Origin: Celerinatantimonas yamalensis
GTDB lineage: Bacteria; Pseudomonadota; Gammaproteobacteria; Enterobacterales; Celerinatantimonadaceae
Assembly: GCF_046054155.1 (NCBI RefSeq)
Contig: NZ_JBEQCT010000001.1
Coordinates: forward strand, 682,001-746,000
Direction of reading: 5' to 3'
DNA: 64,000 nucleotides
The notes beneath the pieces were generated by a model, which saw only the letters and a list, made by a program, of their open reading frames with translations, did no database searches and was not told where the DNA came from. Below are positions 1 through 8,886 of the stretch, piece by piece. Numbering within the stretch: the stretch's first letter is position 1; each line of letters starts with the position of its first letter. The position numbers and the translations under genes were made by a program.

Positions 1-102
1 CAGCAAAAGTAGAATAAGTCACAGTCGCGGCCATTAACAAAATTGGATAAGGCCGCGCAGCTTAAACTAAAATAAGGGCCATCAGCAAGTCTCTCAGCAT
101 GA

Positions 103-270
103 TTAATGCCGACGAAAGTACCGAATAGTGTAGCAAATTAAACCGGCAACAATGACCGCACTAAGCGCTTTAAAGCCACTCATTTGCAATGTTGCTAATG
201 GCTGTTGTGAATGCCCTAATGCTTGACCTGCAAATAGGGTCGCCGTAGCTGAAAGCAATAATCGATTCAT
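103..270 (-). CDS. Small hydrophobic protein, 55 aa, unrecognised
   Basis: I do not recognise this gene. The frame starts at an ATG (270-268) preceded by a good purine-rich ribosome site (GAGGGAAG) and encodes 55 residues. The first 17 or so residues look like a signal peptide (Met-Asn-Arg, then a Leu/Ala-rich run), and a second hydrophobic stretch lies at about residues 35-48, followed by a basic C-terminus (RYFRRH). So it is probably an exported or inner-membrane peptide. Just before the stop another reading frame opens (1-137, minus) and stays open to the window edge, so a frameshifted longer gene is possible but unproven. It diverges from imuA; no function is inferred. Confidence 0.4.
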   Translation of the reverse strand: MNRLLLSATATLFAGQALGHSQQPLATLQMSGFKALSAVIVAGLICYTIRYFRRH

Positions 271-461
271 CTTCCCTCTTTTTAATTTCTTATTTCATCT
301 TATATAACGTCATATGACTCAATCCATGTCGCTACGACATGTCCACCGTTGCGCATGTTAACACAATTGTCTGTTTTTGCACCACTAGTAAGCTGCCGTC
401 ATCGGCTAATTGTGTTGAAAAAAGACACAAAAAAACTTGCAATTCGACTCTTTTGAAAATA

Positions 462-492
462 CTGTATATCCATACACTGTATATATACACAG
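462..492 (+). promoter_or_regulatory. Two overlapping LexA (SOS) boxes before imuA
   Basis: The downstream box (477-492) is a perfect CTGT-N8-ACAG with an AT-rich core. The upstream box (462-477) is CTGT-N8-ACAC, one base off the consensus, and shares its last base with the first base of the second box. The pair ends 15 bases before the imuA start codon, so LexA bound here would block transcription. The consensus used is the E. coli-type LexA site known from gammaproteobacteria. Confidence 0.88.
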
Positions 493-507
493 TATTGGAG
501 AGCGACA

Positions 508-1146
508 ATGAGTGAACCACTAACATCCATGATGGAACAACAACTAATTTGGCAGGGTAAAGATTGGCATCCAAGTCATCAGCCGCTCACTCATAGTGGG
601 TATCCAACACTTGATAACCAATTAATTGATCATGGCTGGTCTTGCGATAGTATCAATGAAATCTATGTTGAATCTCCTGGCCTAGGCGAGTTGCAATTAG
701 TCGCCCCCGTGCTCGCAGAACTCAGTGAACAGAAACGGTGGATCATTTGGATTGCTCCCCCTGCAATACCCAACGCCCCTGCATTACGACAACTTAATAT
801 TAATATTGATCGGATCTTAATTGTGCATTCAGACTCTAAAAAAGATCGCTTTTGGGCGTTAGAGCAAGCACTGCAAAGTGGCTCTTGCAGTGGTGTTTTA
901 GGTTGGTGTGAGGGGTTATCAGCCATTCAAATACGACGCTTAAAATTGGCAGCGAAGCGAGGCAATAGTATTGCATTTTTATTTCGACCTTTGAGCGAGC
1001 GGGCTTTAGCATCACCAGCAAATAATCGAATGCAAATCCAGGCCACCTCAGTAGTTAATCAATTTTGTATCGATTTATTTAAACGTGATGGTGGCTGGCC
1101 GACACAGATCAACAACTGTCTTTATCAGGATGGTTTTAGCTGCTGA
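508..1146 (+). CDS. imuA: Translesion synthesis protein ImuA (SulA/RecA-like fold)
   Basis: ImuA is the first component of the ImuA-ImuB-DnaE2 mutasome that carries out error-prone bypass of damaged DNA. The 212-residue protein has the family's usual opening (start of the form 'L-x-x-W-x-G' near residues 14-17, then HSGYPTLDNQLIDHGW) and is about the size of ImuA proteins of Shewanella and Pseudomonas. No intact Walker A is visible, as expected for this degenerate RecA/SulA-like family. The start ATG at 508 has GGAG 8-11 bases upstream and sits right behind the LexA boxes. imuB and dnaE2 follow on the same strand. The identification rests on gene context plus family resemblance. Confidence 0.85.
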   Translation: MSEPLTSMMEQQLIWQGKDWHPSHQPLTHSGYPTLDNQLIDHGWSCDSINEIYVESPGLGELQLVAPVLAELSEQKRWIIWIAPPAIPNAPALRQLNINIDRILIVHSDSKKDRFWALEQALQSGSCSGVLGWCEGLSAIQIRRLKLAAKRGNSIAFLFRPLSERALASPANNRMQIQATSVVNQFCIDLFKRDGGWPTQINNCLYQDGFSC

Positions 1147-1286
1147 AGAAGAGTCAACCACTAGCAATATACTGGTTTATGATGTTGGAGCACGCAACGG
1201 ATCAAGCTACAACAAATAACCCATTATTGCTCATAGTTGGCCCATCTTAAGCGGACATATTCAGGTCAATTAAGATATCTACTATT

Positions 1287-2699
1287 ATGTACTGGCTTTA
1301 TCTCGATCTTCCCTGTGTTGCGCTGGATCTTATGCAGCGCAATCATTCTCGTCATCAACCTCTTGCAATCATTGCTCAGCAACGAATTGTGCAAGCCAAT
1401 CAGAGTGCCCAGCAACTTGGCATTAAACTTGGGCAATCCGTGCTCAACGCGCAACAAATCGTTTCGTCATTACAAATCGCTCCCATATCAGAAGCTGAAA
1501 TCGACGCTTGTCTGCATTCACTCGCTGAACAATTACTGGAATTGACCCCAAAAGTTAGTATCATCAAACAACAAGGTCTATTAGTTTGCTCGGATGCAAT
1601 GGACGCGATTTACCCGACCATTCAGCAACACCTTCGCACCCTAATTCTCTATATTCGCAGCCAAGCGCTGCAAAGTGATGGTGTCGCAGCAATGACTGCA
1701 CCGTTGGCGATTTGGCTTGGTCAGCTACGCCGCCGCCAACCGCAGCATCCCCGCATTCTACTGCGTATCGAGAACGGTGATCTGCCAATATGGGCGAGTG
1801 CCTTGCCTAAACCGATGATCACCCATTTGGCTGATATGGGATTAGCCACGCTTGGACAACTCTTACAATTACCAAGAGCCGATCTCAGAGCGCGATTTGG
1901 CCGAGAACTGCTCGACTATATTGACAGCTGTTTAGGTAAACATCAGATAACTTATCAATGGCAAACAGCGAGCGCTCAATTTTCTCGCAAAATGATGCTT
2001 AATTATGAAGCAACCGCCACCACTCACTTACACCACCCATGTGAACGGTTGATCCAAACATTTGCTCACTATTTACAAACCAATCAATTTACCTGTCAGC
2101 AGCTTAATCTGGAGCTCCATTATCGGCAAAGCCCAAGTGAAACAGTCTTAATTCAAAGTATCCAATACCAACATCAAGCTCAGGCATGGTTAATGTTGGT
2201 ACAACTACGTTTAGAGGCTATTCAACTTGTCGAGCCGGTGATCGCAATGACGCTCACCAGCGGCATTTGCCGAGCACAACAAAGCAAGAACTATGATATT
2301 TGGCAACAGACCAGCCCACAAAATGATGCGGCATTACTCAATCAACTGACCCAGCGGCTCGGTAACGCGGCCGTTTATCGGCTGCGTCATGGCGATGATC
2401 ACCAGCCTGAACGAGCCTCGATACTGAAAAACCTAGATGAATCAAGCGACGAACCATTACCAGAGCAGCTTCCTAAACGAACACGACCAATCTGGTTATT
2501 ACCGCAACCGTTGGCGATAACCTCCATGCAATTTGAATGTTTGGATACCCCAGAACTGATTGAACTCGATCACCAAGAGCACCGTTGTGTACGTTGCTAT
2601 CAGCGCATTCGATTTCACGATACACAGGCGCAAGGCTGGGCGTTTTATGACCCGCTATCAACGCCGGCTGGTTGGTGGCTACATGGCTGGTTTGCTTAA
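1287..2699 (+). CDS. imuB: ImuB, inactive Y-family polymerase-like mutasome subunit
   Basis: ImuB is the scaffold of the mutasome: a Y-family polymerase relative that binds the sliding clamp, ImuA and DnaE2 but does not itself polymerise. The 470-residue sequence starts with the Y-family palm opening (YWLYLDLPCVALDLM). Where active enzymes carry the catalytic S-x-D-E pair it reads V-S-I-I-K (residues 90-94), so the catalytic acids are missing as expected for ImuB. A helix-hairpin-helix-like stretch follows near residues 180-215 (MGLATLGQLLQLPRADLRAR). The gap to imuA is 140 bases, wider than in many relatives; the frame is closed by a stop shortly upstream of this ATG, so no much longer N-terminus is possible. 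It overlaps dnaE2 by 17 bases. Confidence 0.88.
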   Translation: MYWLYLDLPCVALDLMQRNHSRHQPLAIIAQQRIVQANQSAQQLGIKLGQSVLNAQQIVSSLQIAPISEAEIDACLHSLAEQLLELTPKVSIIKQQGLLVCSDAMDAIYPTIQQHLRTLILYIRSQALQSDGVAAMTAPLAIWLGQLRRRQPQHPRILLRIENGDLPIWASALPKPMITHLADMGLATLGQLLQLPRADLRARFGRELLDYIDSCLGKHQITYQWQTASAQFSRKMMLNYEATATTHLHHPCERLIQTFAHYLQTNQFTCQQLNLELHYRQSPSETVLIQSIQYQHQAQAWLMLVQLRLEAIQLVEPVIAMTLTSGICRAQQSKNYDIWQQTSPQNDAALLNQLTQRLGNAAVYRLRHGDDHQPERASILKNLDESSDEPLPEQLPKRTRPIWLLPQPLAITSMQFECLDTPELIELDHQEHRCVRCYQRIRFHDTQAQGWAFYDPLSTPAGWWLHGWFA

Positions 2700-5600
2700 A
2701 CTTATAAGTGGCTTTGCTGAATTAAACGCCTTGAGTTGGTTCAGTTTTTTAAAAAGTGCAGCGAGCCCAGAGCAACTGGTTGAAGGGGCTGCTCATCGTG
2801 GCTATGAGGCGATTGCTATCACCGATGAATGCTCTCTCGCCGGAGTAGTCAGAGCTTGGCAACAAAGCAAAATCACCCCCATACAACTGATTATCGGCGC
2901 TTCATTTTTAACTTACGAGCAGCTACAACTGGTCGTACTAGTAAAAAATACACAAGGGTATCAGCAGCTTTGCCGAGCCATTAGCCAAGCTCGGCAGGCT
3001 CAAAAAGGCAAAACCTATCAGATTAGCGCAGAGCAGCTGACAGCTTGCGATCAATGTTTGATTTTATGGCGACCAACAGCATTATCAACCTTGAGCGCGC
3101 AATTATCTGTACTCAGCAAAGCTCACTGGTCCGAGCAATATGCGCTGATTACCGACGATCTCTCGGACTCAGCGTTTGAGCTAAGCACTTTGCGCCAACA
3201 GTTACAGCAACGCCAAATCCAACCCGTTGCATCCACTTGGCCAAGGTTAATTAGTCGCCGGCAAAAAGGTCAGATTGATCTGATTGATGCAATCGCCGCA
3301 CATACTCCTCTGGCACAAATGGGCCAACGTCTCGCAGTCAATGCCGAGCGACGACTTCAGCCGCGAGATACATTATCTCAGCGCTATCGGCCCTCAGAGT
3401 TACAAGCGAGCTGCGAGATCGCGCAGCAGTGTCATTTTGCATTGGATAGCCTGCGTTATCACTATCCAAACGATCATGCACCTTCGGGCATGACCGCCGA
3501 TCAATATCTACAACGGCTCACCGAACAAGGTATTGATGAACGTTTCCCCGAAGGGATGAAGTCCATACACCAGCAACAGCTTGATAAAGAACTGAAATTA
3601 ATCAGCCAGTTGAATTATGCAAACTACTTTTTGACCATTTATGATCTGGTGCAGTTTGCCAAACATCGGCATATTTTATATCAAGGACGAGGTTCAGCGG
3701 CTAACTCTATCGTGTGTTATCTTCTGGGGATCACTGAGGTTGACCCTGATCAGGTGAACCTATTATTTGAACGATTTATCTCAAAAGAACGCCTTGAGCC
3801 ACCCGATATTGATGTGGACTTTGAGCACCACCGCCGCGAGGAGGTTATTCAATATATCTATCAAAAGTATGGCCGAGATCGCGCCGCATTAACTGCGACT
3901 GTGATCTGTTATCGCGCCCGCAGTGCGCTGAGAGATGTAGGCAAAGCACTCGAACTATCAGATATAGTCATCGAGCAACTCGGCCGATTGCCTGATTGGC
4001 GTGATAAAAGTGTGCCAACCCAAACACATCTACAACGCACTGGGTTACTTTCTCCCACGCGTTGCCAGCAACTCGCTAACATGGTTGATGCGCTACGTGG
4101 CATGCCGCGCCATCTATCACAACATGTGGGGGGATTTGTCATCGCAAGAGATAAATTAGTTGATTTAGTCCCCATCGAGCCGGCTTCTATGGCTAATCGC
4201 ACCATTATTCAATGGGATAAAAATGACTTAGAGGCATTAGGAATGATGAAGGTTGATGTTTTAGCGCTTGGCATGTTGAGCGCTATTCGACGTGCATTGG
4301 ATCTGATCCGTCATCTTCCTAACTCACCACAATGTTTGGCCGACATCCCCAAAGAAGATCCCAATGTCTACGCAATGATCACCGATGCTGACACTATTGG
4401 CGTGTTTCAAATTGAATCACGTGCACAAATGAACATGCTCCCACGGCTTAAACCAAGCTGTTATTATGATCTGGTTATTGAAGTTGCCATTGTTCGCCCT
4501 GGCCCGATTCAAGGTGAAATGGTACACCCTTACCTGCTACGCCGCGAGGGAAAGCAACCCTATGCTTATCCCAATCAAGCTATCGAAAAGGTACTCTCTA
4601 GAACGTTAGGAATACCCATATTTCAAGAACAAGTCATCCAATTAGCGATGGTTGCCGCAAACTTTAACGCTGGTGAAGCAGACCAGCTGCGCCGAGCTAT
4701 TACTGGGTGGAAACATCATACCGATCTGGCGCCCTTTGAACAAAAATTACGCGAGGGTTTAGCAAAAAATGGCTATGATACAACATTTTCCCAACAGGTG
4801 ATCCAACAGATCCACGGGTTTGGTGGCTATGGCTTCCCTGAATCGCATGCAGCTAGTTTTGCGCTATTGGTCTATTTTTCCGCTTGGCTTAAATATTATT
4901 ATCCAGCGCAATTTTGCGCATCCCTATTGAATAGCCAGCCAATGGGGTTTTATTCATCCGATCAATTGATCCAAGATGCGCGGCGCCATCAGGTTAACGT
5001 GCTTGCAATTGATATTTGTCATAGTCATTGGCAACACACCATTGAAGATGGTGCTCTGCGTCTAGGCTTGTGTTTGGTCAGCTCGCTAAGTTTCCCTGCT
5101 TGTCAGCGCTTTTTACACTATCGAGATGAACACACAATTACTGCTGATACGCTCCCACTGTTTTTTGATCTATCCAGTCGTCAAGCTCTTGCCAAAGCGG
5201 ATGCATTGCGTTTCCTATTGGGTCACCGCTATCAAGCGCAGTGGGAAATAAGCCAGCTGTATCCCACACTACCTTTATTGCAATCTTTACCTAAAGACGG
5301 CACGATTCATCTTCCTGCCCCGAGTGAATATCAAGATGTGTTAAGTGATTATTACAGTACTAAGGTCAGCTTGAGGCGTCACCCATTAACATTATTACGC
5401 GAGCAAGGGGCATTGCGTCTGATAATAAATAGTCAACAATTACAATTTTGTCATCACGGCCAACTGGTTTGCATCTGTGGTCTAGTTACCGGTCGGCAAC
5501 GTCCTGGCAGTCCTGCTGATGTGACATTTGTCACTCTTGAAGATGAATATGGCGCAATCAATGTCATTGTTTGGTCAGCAACAGCCAAAGCACAACGCAA

Positions 5601-5742
5601 AGCGCTAATTGAAGCGCAACTGCTGACCGTCTATGGCATTGTTGAGCGTGAAGAGCGAGTCATTCATGTGGTTGCAGGGCGACTGATTGATGACAGTGAC
5701 AAGCTTGCGATGCTGCCCGTATTCTCAAGGGATTTTCGATAA
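2683..5742 (+). CDS. dnaE2: Error-prone DNA polymerase III alpha-like DnaE2
   Basis: DnaE2 is a C-family polymerase that works with ImuA/ImuB in SOS mutagenesis. From the ATG at 2683, which lies inside the end of imuB, it encodes 1019 residues, a normal DnaE2 length. The frame is open upstream to 2560, but the family start (short leader then FAELNALSWFSFLKSAA) fits 2683. A PHP domain occupies about residues 1-250. The catalytic aspartates sit in PDIDVDF around residues 373-379. A helix-hairpin-helix region follows, and a C-terminal OB-fold covers about residues 928-975. The 17-base overlap with imuB suggests translational coupling. A short inverted repeat (5802-5820) follows without a T-tract, so termination there is doubtful. 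Confidence 0.92.
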   Translation: MAGLLKLISGFAELNALSWFSFLKSAASPEQLVEGAAHRGYEAIAITDECSLAGVVRAWQQSKITPIQLIIGASFLTYEQLQLVVLVKNTQGYQQLCRAISQARQAQKGKTYQISAEQLTACDQCLILWRPTALSTLSAQLSVLSKAHWSEQYALITDDLSDSAFELSTLRQQLQQRQIQPVASTWPRLISRRQKGQIDLIDAIAAHTPLAQMGQRLAVNAERRLQPRDTLSQRYRPSELQASCEIAQQCHFALDSLRYHYPNDHAPSGMTADQYLQRLTEQGIDERFPEGMKSIHQQQLDKELKLISQLNYANYFLTIYDLVQFAKHRHILYQGRGSAANSIVCYLLGITEVDPDQVNLLFERFISKERLEPPDIDVDFEHHRREEVIQYIYQKYGRDRAALTATVICYRARSALRDVGKALELSDIVIEQLGRLPDWRDKSVPTQTHLQRTGLLSPTRCQQLANMVDALRGMPRHLSQHVGGFVIARDKLVDLVPIEPASMANRTIIQWDKNDLEALGMMKVDVLALGMLSAIRRALDLIRHLPNSPQCLADIPKEDPNVYAMITDADTIGVFQIESRAQMNMLPRLKPSCYYDLVIEVAIVRPGPIQGEMVHPYLLRREGKQPYAYPNQAIEKVLSRTLGIPIFQEQVIQLAMVAANFNAGEADQLRRAITGWKHHTDLAPFEQKLREGLAKNGYDTTFSQQVIQQIHGFGGYGFPESHAASFALLVYFSAWLKYYYPAQFCASLLNSQPMGFYSSDQLIQDARRHQVNVLAIDICHSHWQHTIEDGALRLGLCLVSSLSFPACQRFLHYRDEHTITADTLPLFFDLSSRQALAKADALRFLLGHRYQAQWEISQLYPTLPLLQSLPKDGTIHLPAPSEYQDVLSDYYSTKVSLRRHPLTLLREQGALRLIINSQQLQFCHHGQLVCICGLVTGRQRPGSPADVTFVTLEDEYGAINVIVWSATAKAQRKALIEAQLLTVYGIVEREERVIHVVAGRLIDDSDKLAMLPVFSRDFR

Positions 5743-5954
5743 TATATTGACTGAAAGGTCAGGCATATTACAGCAAGCTGGTTTAACATCGAAAATACAA
5801 CGATCGGATCATGACCGATCTGAGTTCCCATTAGGCAACACGGCAACAACACTGATATTTTCGTCATCTTAAATTCATCGATCTATGTTGTCATAGAGCA
5901 TTAGTGTCAGGGATACAATCTATATAGTCAATTAAATTCAAGGAGATAAAAGTT

Positions 5955-6656
5955 ATGGTACGAATTTTTACCCTGCGACAAATTGCCTCAATGGCTACAT
6001 TGATGTGGGGTCTATCAGGTGTTGTCCAAGCAGAGCAGACGATGGATCTCGATGTATTTGCGATCCCATCTTCATCCATTAACCATTTAGTGGCGACTAC
6101 AAGTGATCAACTAAAACAACAAGGGATGGTCAGTTTTTATGAAAAAGGGATGCCAGTTCACGCCACGCTGTATTTAACCAATTATCCAGAAAGGGCTAAA
6201 TCGCACTTACTTCGCATTGCCAAACAGATCGCAGCGCGCTCAAAACCTTTTGCCCTCAAAGCAGATGGCATCACGGTAACCAAAGGTAATTGGGTATTCA
6301 TTAATCTTAAAGACTCTAAGTCATTCCAACGACTGGCCGATGAGGTTACTCTAGCAGCTGAGCCTTATCGTAATCAAGCAGCACAGTTGCCAAGCTGGGT
6401 GAAGGACTATCCGAATAAGTTAGCTGCGTTTACGCGGTATGGAAGCCCTAATGTGTTTCAAAATTTTCAGCCTCATTTAACCTTATTAGCTAACGAAAAA
6501 AGTCCAAACCTACGTCAGTTTAAGCAGGCTGTTTTAACCAATCCACCTCAAGCGAGCGGGCAGATCATTGGAATTGGCGTTGGAATAGCCGATCAATGGG
6601 GACAGCAGAAAAAAGTGCTGGCTACCTATCTTTTCCCAGCCAATACACATAAGTAA
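5955..6656 (+). CDS. Exported 2H phosphoesterase-like (2'-5' RNA ligase fold) protein
   Basis: The 233-residue protein has a signal peptide (about residues 1-26, ending VVQA before EQTMDL), so it should act in the periplasm or outside. Two H-x-T motifs are visible: H69-A-T71 in a strand (VHATLYLT) and H174-L-T176 (QPHLTLLA), 105 residues apart. Paired H-x-T/S motifs of this kind define the 2H phosphoesterase superfamily (2'-5' RNA ligase-like, cyclic phosphodiesterases). Substrate is unknown. Most 2H enzymes are cytoplasmic RNA- or nucleotide-processing enzymes, so the export signal is unusual. The start at 5955 has a strong AGGAG site at 5941-5945. It is transcribed alone, convergent with asmA. 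Confidence 0.65.
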   Translation: MVRIFTLRQIASMATLMWGLSGVVQAEQTMDLDVFAIPSSSINHLVATTSDQLKQQGMVSFYEKGMPVHATLYLTNYPERAKSHLLRIAKQIAARSKPFALKADGITVTKGNWVFINLKDSKSFQRLADEVTLAAEPYRNQAAQLPSWVKDYPNKLAAFTRYGSPNVFQNFQPHLTLLANEKSPNLRQFKQAVLTNPPQASGQIIGIGVGIADQWGQQKKVLATYLFPANTHK

Positions 6657-6666
6657 ACAGCGTGTC

Positions 6667-6684
6667 GGCCCTTGGAAAAGGGCC
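6667..6684. terminator. Short inverted repeat between convergent genes
   Basis: A 7-bp GC-rich stem (GGCCCTT / AAGGGCC) with a 4-base loop lies 11 bases after the 2H gene and 13 bases before the end of asmA. There is no T-tract on either strand, so it may be a weak bidirectional terminator or a 3'-end stabilising hairpin. Confidence 0.35.
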
Positions 6685-6696
6685 AACATCTAGTTA

Positions 6697-8283
6697 TTAA
6701 GGCGTAATGGTAAAACGAGGCTTGACGCAAGACCCCGTTACGTCAATCTGGTAAGTCTTATTGGCTTGATTCAGTGAAAATGACAGAGCCCCCGACGGAT
6801 CCCATGTCCCCTTGCCGGTCAAATGAGTGCCATCATTCAACGAAAGCTGCAGCGAATCAAACAACAATTGATTACCATCAAATTGAGCTCGGCCACTCAA
6901 CTGTGAAAGCTCACTATGCCCCTCAGCTTTAAAGTGAACTAAGTCAATTCCTACTAGCATTGCATTTTGCATCGCTACTTGAATACGCCCTTTCATCTGA
7001 GTTAATTCAGTTAGCGGTGTTTGCCCTTCTAACTGAGCACTGATGCGCACAGTGCCTTGTATGGGCGATTGCTGACAGGTACTTTTAAGCATTGACTGAC
7101 TGGTCACGCCTGCAATATCGGCACTCATATTAAATACAGGATGAGTCGCGACTAAATTTATTCCCATATTAGCAGTCAGATTACCATCGTAAAAATCGGC
7201 TGTGGCTTGTTTGAACGTTAACATACCTTGATCGAAATTGACTTGACTCAGCAGGTTAGCTAAATGTAATTGACCAATTTGCAAATCATCAGCTTTGATT
7301 TGACCATCCGCTTTAACATCGAGATATAACGGATCATGGTAGCTTCCCAATCGATTTAACAACAGCTTGGCTGCTGGCAACGTCAGTTGAGATGCGGTTG
7401 CGTTAAAATTTACAGCAATAGGTCGTTTCGACCAATCAACATTCAACTCACCATCAATACTTGCTTGTTGATTAACGCTAATCGCTAATGGCCGTAGCGA
7501 TAAATGTTTGGAACTCGAATTATAGTTAACACTACCTATAATGGTTGCTTGCTTTAGACCTTGCTCGGCCGCAGCACCATGAAACTGATATGTCTGTGTA
7601 AAATCATTGATCGACCACTGATGCCAATTATCAGTAATACGTATCGCACCTTGCAACTGACTGAAAAAATTCAGTTTGCCATCATTAAACTGATAGGTTG
7701 CCTGGATCGGGCGCGTTTGCTCAGTGGTTAATTTACCAATGGACAGATCGAGCGGGGCAATTTGCACATGCCGATTCGTCCGATTGTCGTCGATATTCAG
7801 TGACGCTTTTTTTACTTCCAACCCTTGGGCGGTAATGGACCAAGAAGAGCGCAACGGCAACGTGTGAAAACCACCTGATGCGCGGCGAATATCAGCGAGC
7901 AAGGACTGGACATTGGTATAGCCATCTTTTAGCCTAACCCAATGAAACGTCACATCAGAGAGCTCAATTTTACCAAGCTCTAAATGCCGCGCCAATAATC
8001 CCCATGGTGATACGGCCACGTCCATTTGCCCAATGGTCACCAAATTGCCTTGACGAAAATCTGGATCATCGCGCAAACTTAAGTTCTGTGCCGACAAGCC
8101 AAGCTTTGGCCAAAAATGCCATTTCATCGGGCCATCGATCGTGAATTGACGACCGGTTTTAGCCTGAACTTCAGCACTTAACACTTGTTTGAGTTCACTC
8201 GGCTTCACCTGCAATATGAATGTAAGTAATCCTGCGCAGGCAAGTGCAATAACGACGACCAAGATGACAATCAGTTTTTTCAT
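6697..8283 (-). CDS. asmA: AsmA family protein, envelope
   Basis: AsmA-family proteins are inner-membrane-anchored periplasmic proteins now linked to phospholipid and outer-membrane homeostasis. This 528-residue protein has one N-terminal membrane segment (about residues 3-24), then a long beta-rich periplasmic body containing typical AsmA phrases (TGRQFTIDGPMKWHFWPKLG near residues 43-62 and DLQIGQLHLANL later) and a C-terminal AsmA region. It is shorter than E. coli AsmA (617 residues). It is the last gene of a udk-dcd-asmA run, the same order as in E. coli, starting 9 bases after dcd, which supports the name. Confidence 0.85.
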   Translation of the reverse strand: MKKLIVILVVVIALACAGLLTFILQVKPSELKQVLSAEVQAKTGRQFTIDGPMKWHFWPKLGLSAQNLSLRDDPDFRQGNLVTIGQMDVAVSPWGLLARHLELGKIELSDVTFHWVRLKDGYTNVQSLLADIRRASGGFHTLPLRSSWSITAQGLEVKKASLNIDDNRTNRHVQIAPLDLSIGKLTTEQTRPIQATYQFNDGKLNFFSQLQGAIRITDNWHQWSINDFTQTYQFHGAAAEQGLKQATIIGSVNYNSSSKHLSLRPLAISVNQQASIDGELNVDWSKRPIAVNFNATASQLTLPAAKLLLNRLGSYHDPLYLDVKADGQIKADDLQIGQLHLANLLSQVNFDQGMLTFKQATADFYDGNLTANMGINLVATHPVFNMSADIAGVTSQSMLKSTCQQSPIQGTVRISAQLEGQTPLTELTQMKGRIQVAMQNAMLVGIDLVHFKAEGHSELSQLSGRAQFDGNQLLFDSLQLSLNDGTHLTGKGTWDPSGALSFSLNQANKTYQIDVTGSCVKPRFTITP

Positions 8284-8292
8284 GCATCAGCC

Positions 8293-8886
8293 CTAGGTAT
8301 TTTGTTCATCTTCATCAATTCGGCTAGCCACTGCACCTTGCTGATTCTGATATTTGGCATTTGTGCGCTTATTATATGGCCGCGCGGAATGACCGGACAA
8401 TGTCTCAAAATTTAAGGCGCCAATTGCCATTTTGGGGCGCAGTGCAAGAGGCAATTTTCCGGAGTTATAAAACTCCAATACAATTTTACCCGACCAACCT
8501 GGATCGATTCGATGTGCAGTCACATGAACCATCAAACCCAAGCGAGCTAATGACGACCGCCCATCTAACCATCCCACTAAGTCATCGGGGAGTGTCACTG
8601 ACTCATAGGTCGCAGCCAATGCCAGTTCACCAGGATGTAAGAAAAAGGCATCCCCATCAGAGATATAAATCTCATCACTCATCACTTTATGTAACTGCTC
8701 GGTGACTTCATCTTTCGGCCCACTTAAATCAATATATGGGGCGGTATGATCATTAAATACCCGAAACTCATGTCCCAATCGAATATCCACTGACACCCCG
8801 CTAATCATTCCTGGTGTTGGTGCCGGTTCGATAATAATTCGGCGTTCACTCAGACAACGTTCAATATCAACATCACAAAGGCGCAT
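8293..8886 (-). CDS. dcd: dCTP deaminase
   Basis: Dcd deaminates dCTP to dUTP, the main bacterial source of dUMP for thymidylate synthesis. The 197-residue protein matches the family throughout: the start MRLCDVDIERCLSE, the substrate-binding core LDGRSSLARLGLMVH, and the catalytic region HRIDPGWSGKIVLEFYNSG with its Glu. E. coli Dcd has 193 residues. Its ATG overlaps the udk stop by one base (TGATG), so the two are translationally coupled. asmA follows. Confidence 0.96.
   Translation of the reverse strand: MRLCDVDIERCLSERRIIIEPAPTPGMISGVSVDIRLGHEFRVFNDHTAPYIDLSGPKDEVTEQLHKVMSDEIYISDGDAFFLHPGELALAATYESVTLPDDLVGWLDGRSSLARLGLMVHVTAHRIDPGWSGKIVLEFYNSGKLPLALRPKMAIGALNFETLSGHSARPYNKRTNAKYQNQQGAVASRIDEDEQNT

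Noticed and set aside
332..574. Minus-strand 80-codon open frame over the imuA promoter
   Set aside because: It overlaps the LexA boxes and the imuA start, has no ribosome site and no protein-like composition.
1237..1545. Plus-strand 102-codon frame at the imuB start
   Set aside because: It is an out-of-frame shadow of imuB, which has strong family resemblance in its own frame.
5802..5820. Possible dnaE2 terminator (GATCGG / CCGATC, 7-base loop)
   Set aside because: The stem is only 6 bp and no T-tract follows, so I did not list it as a terminator.
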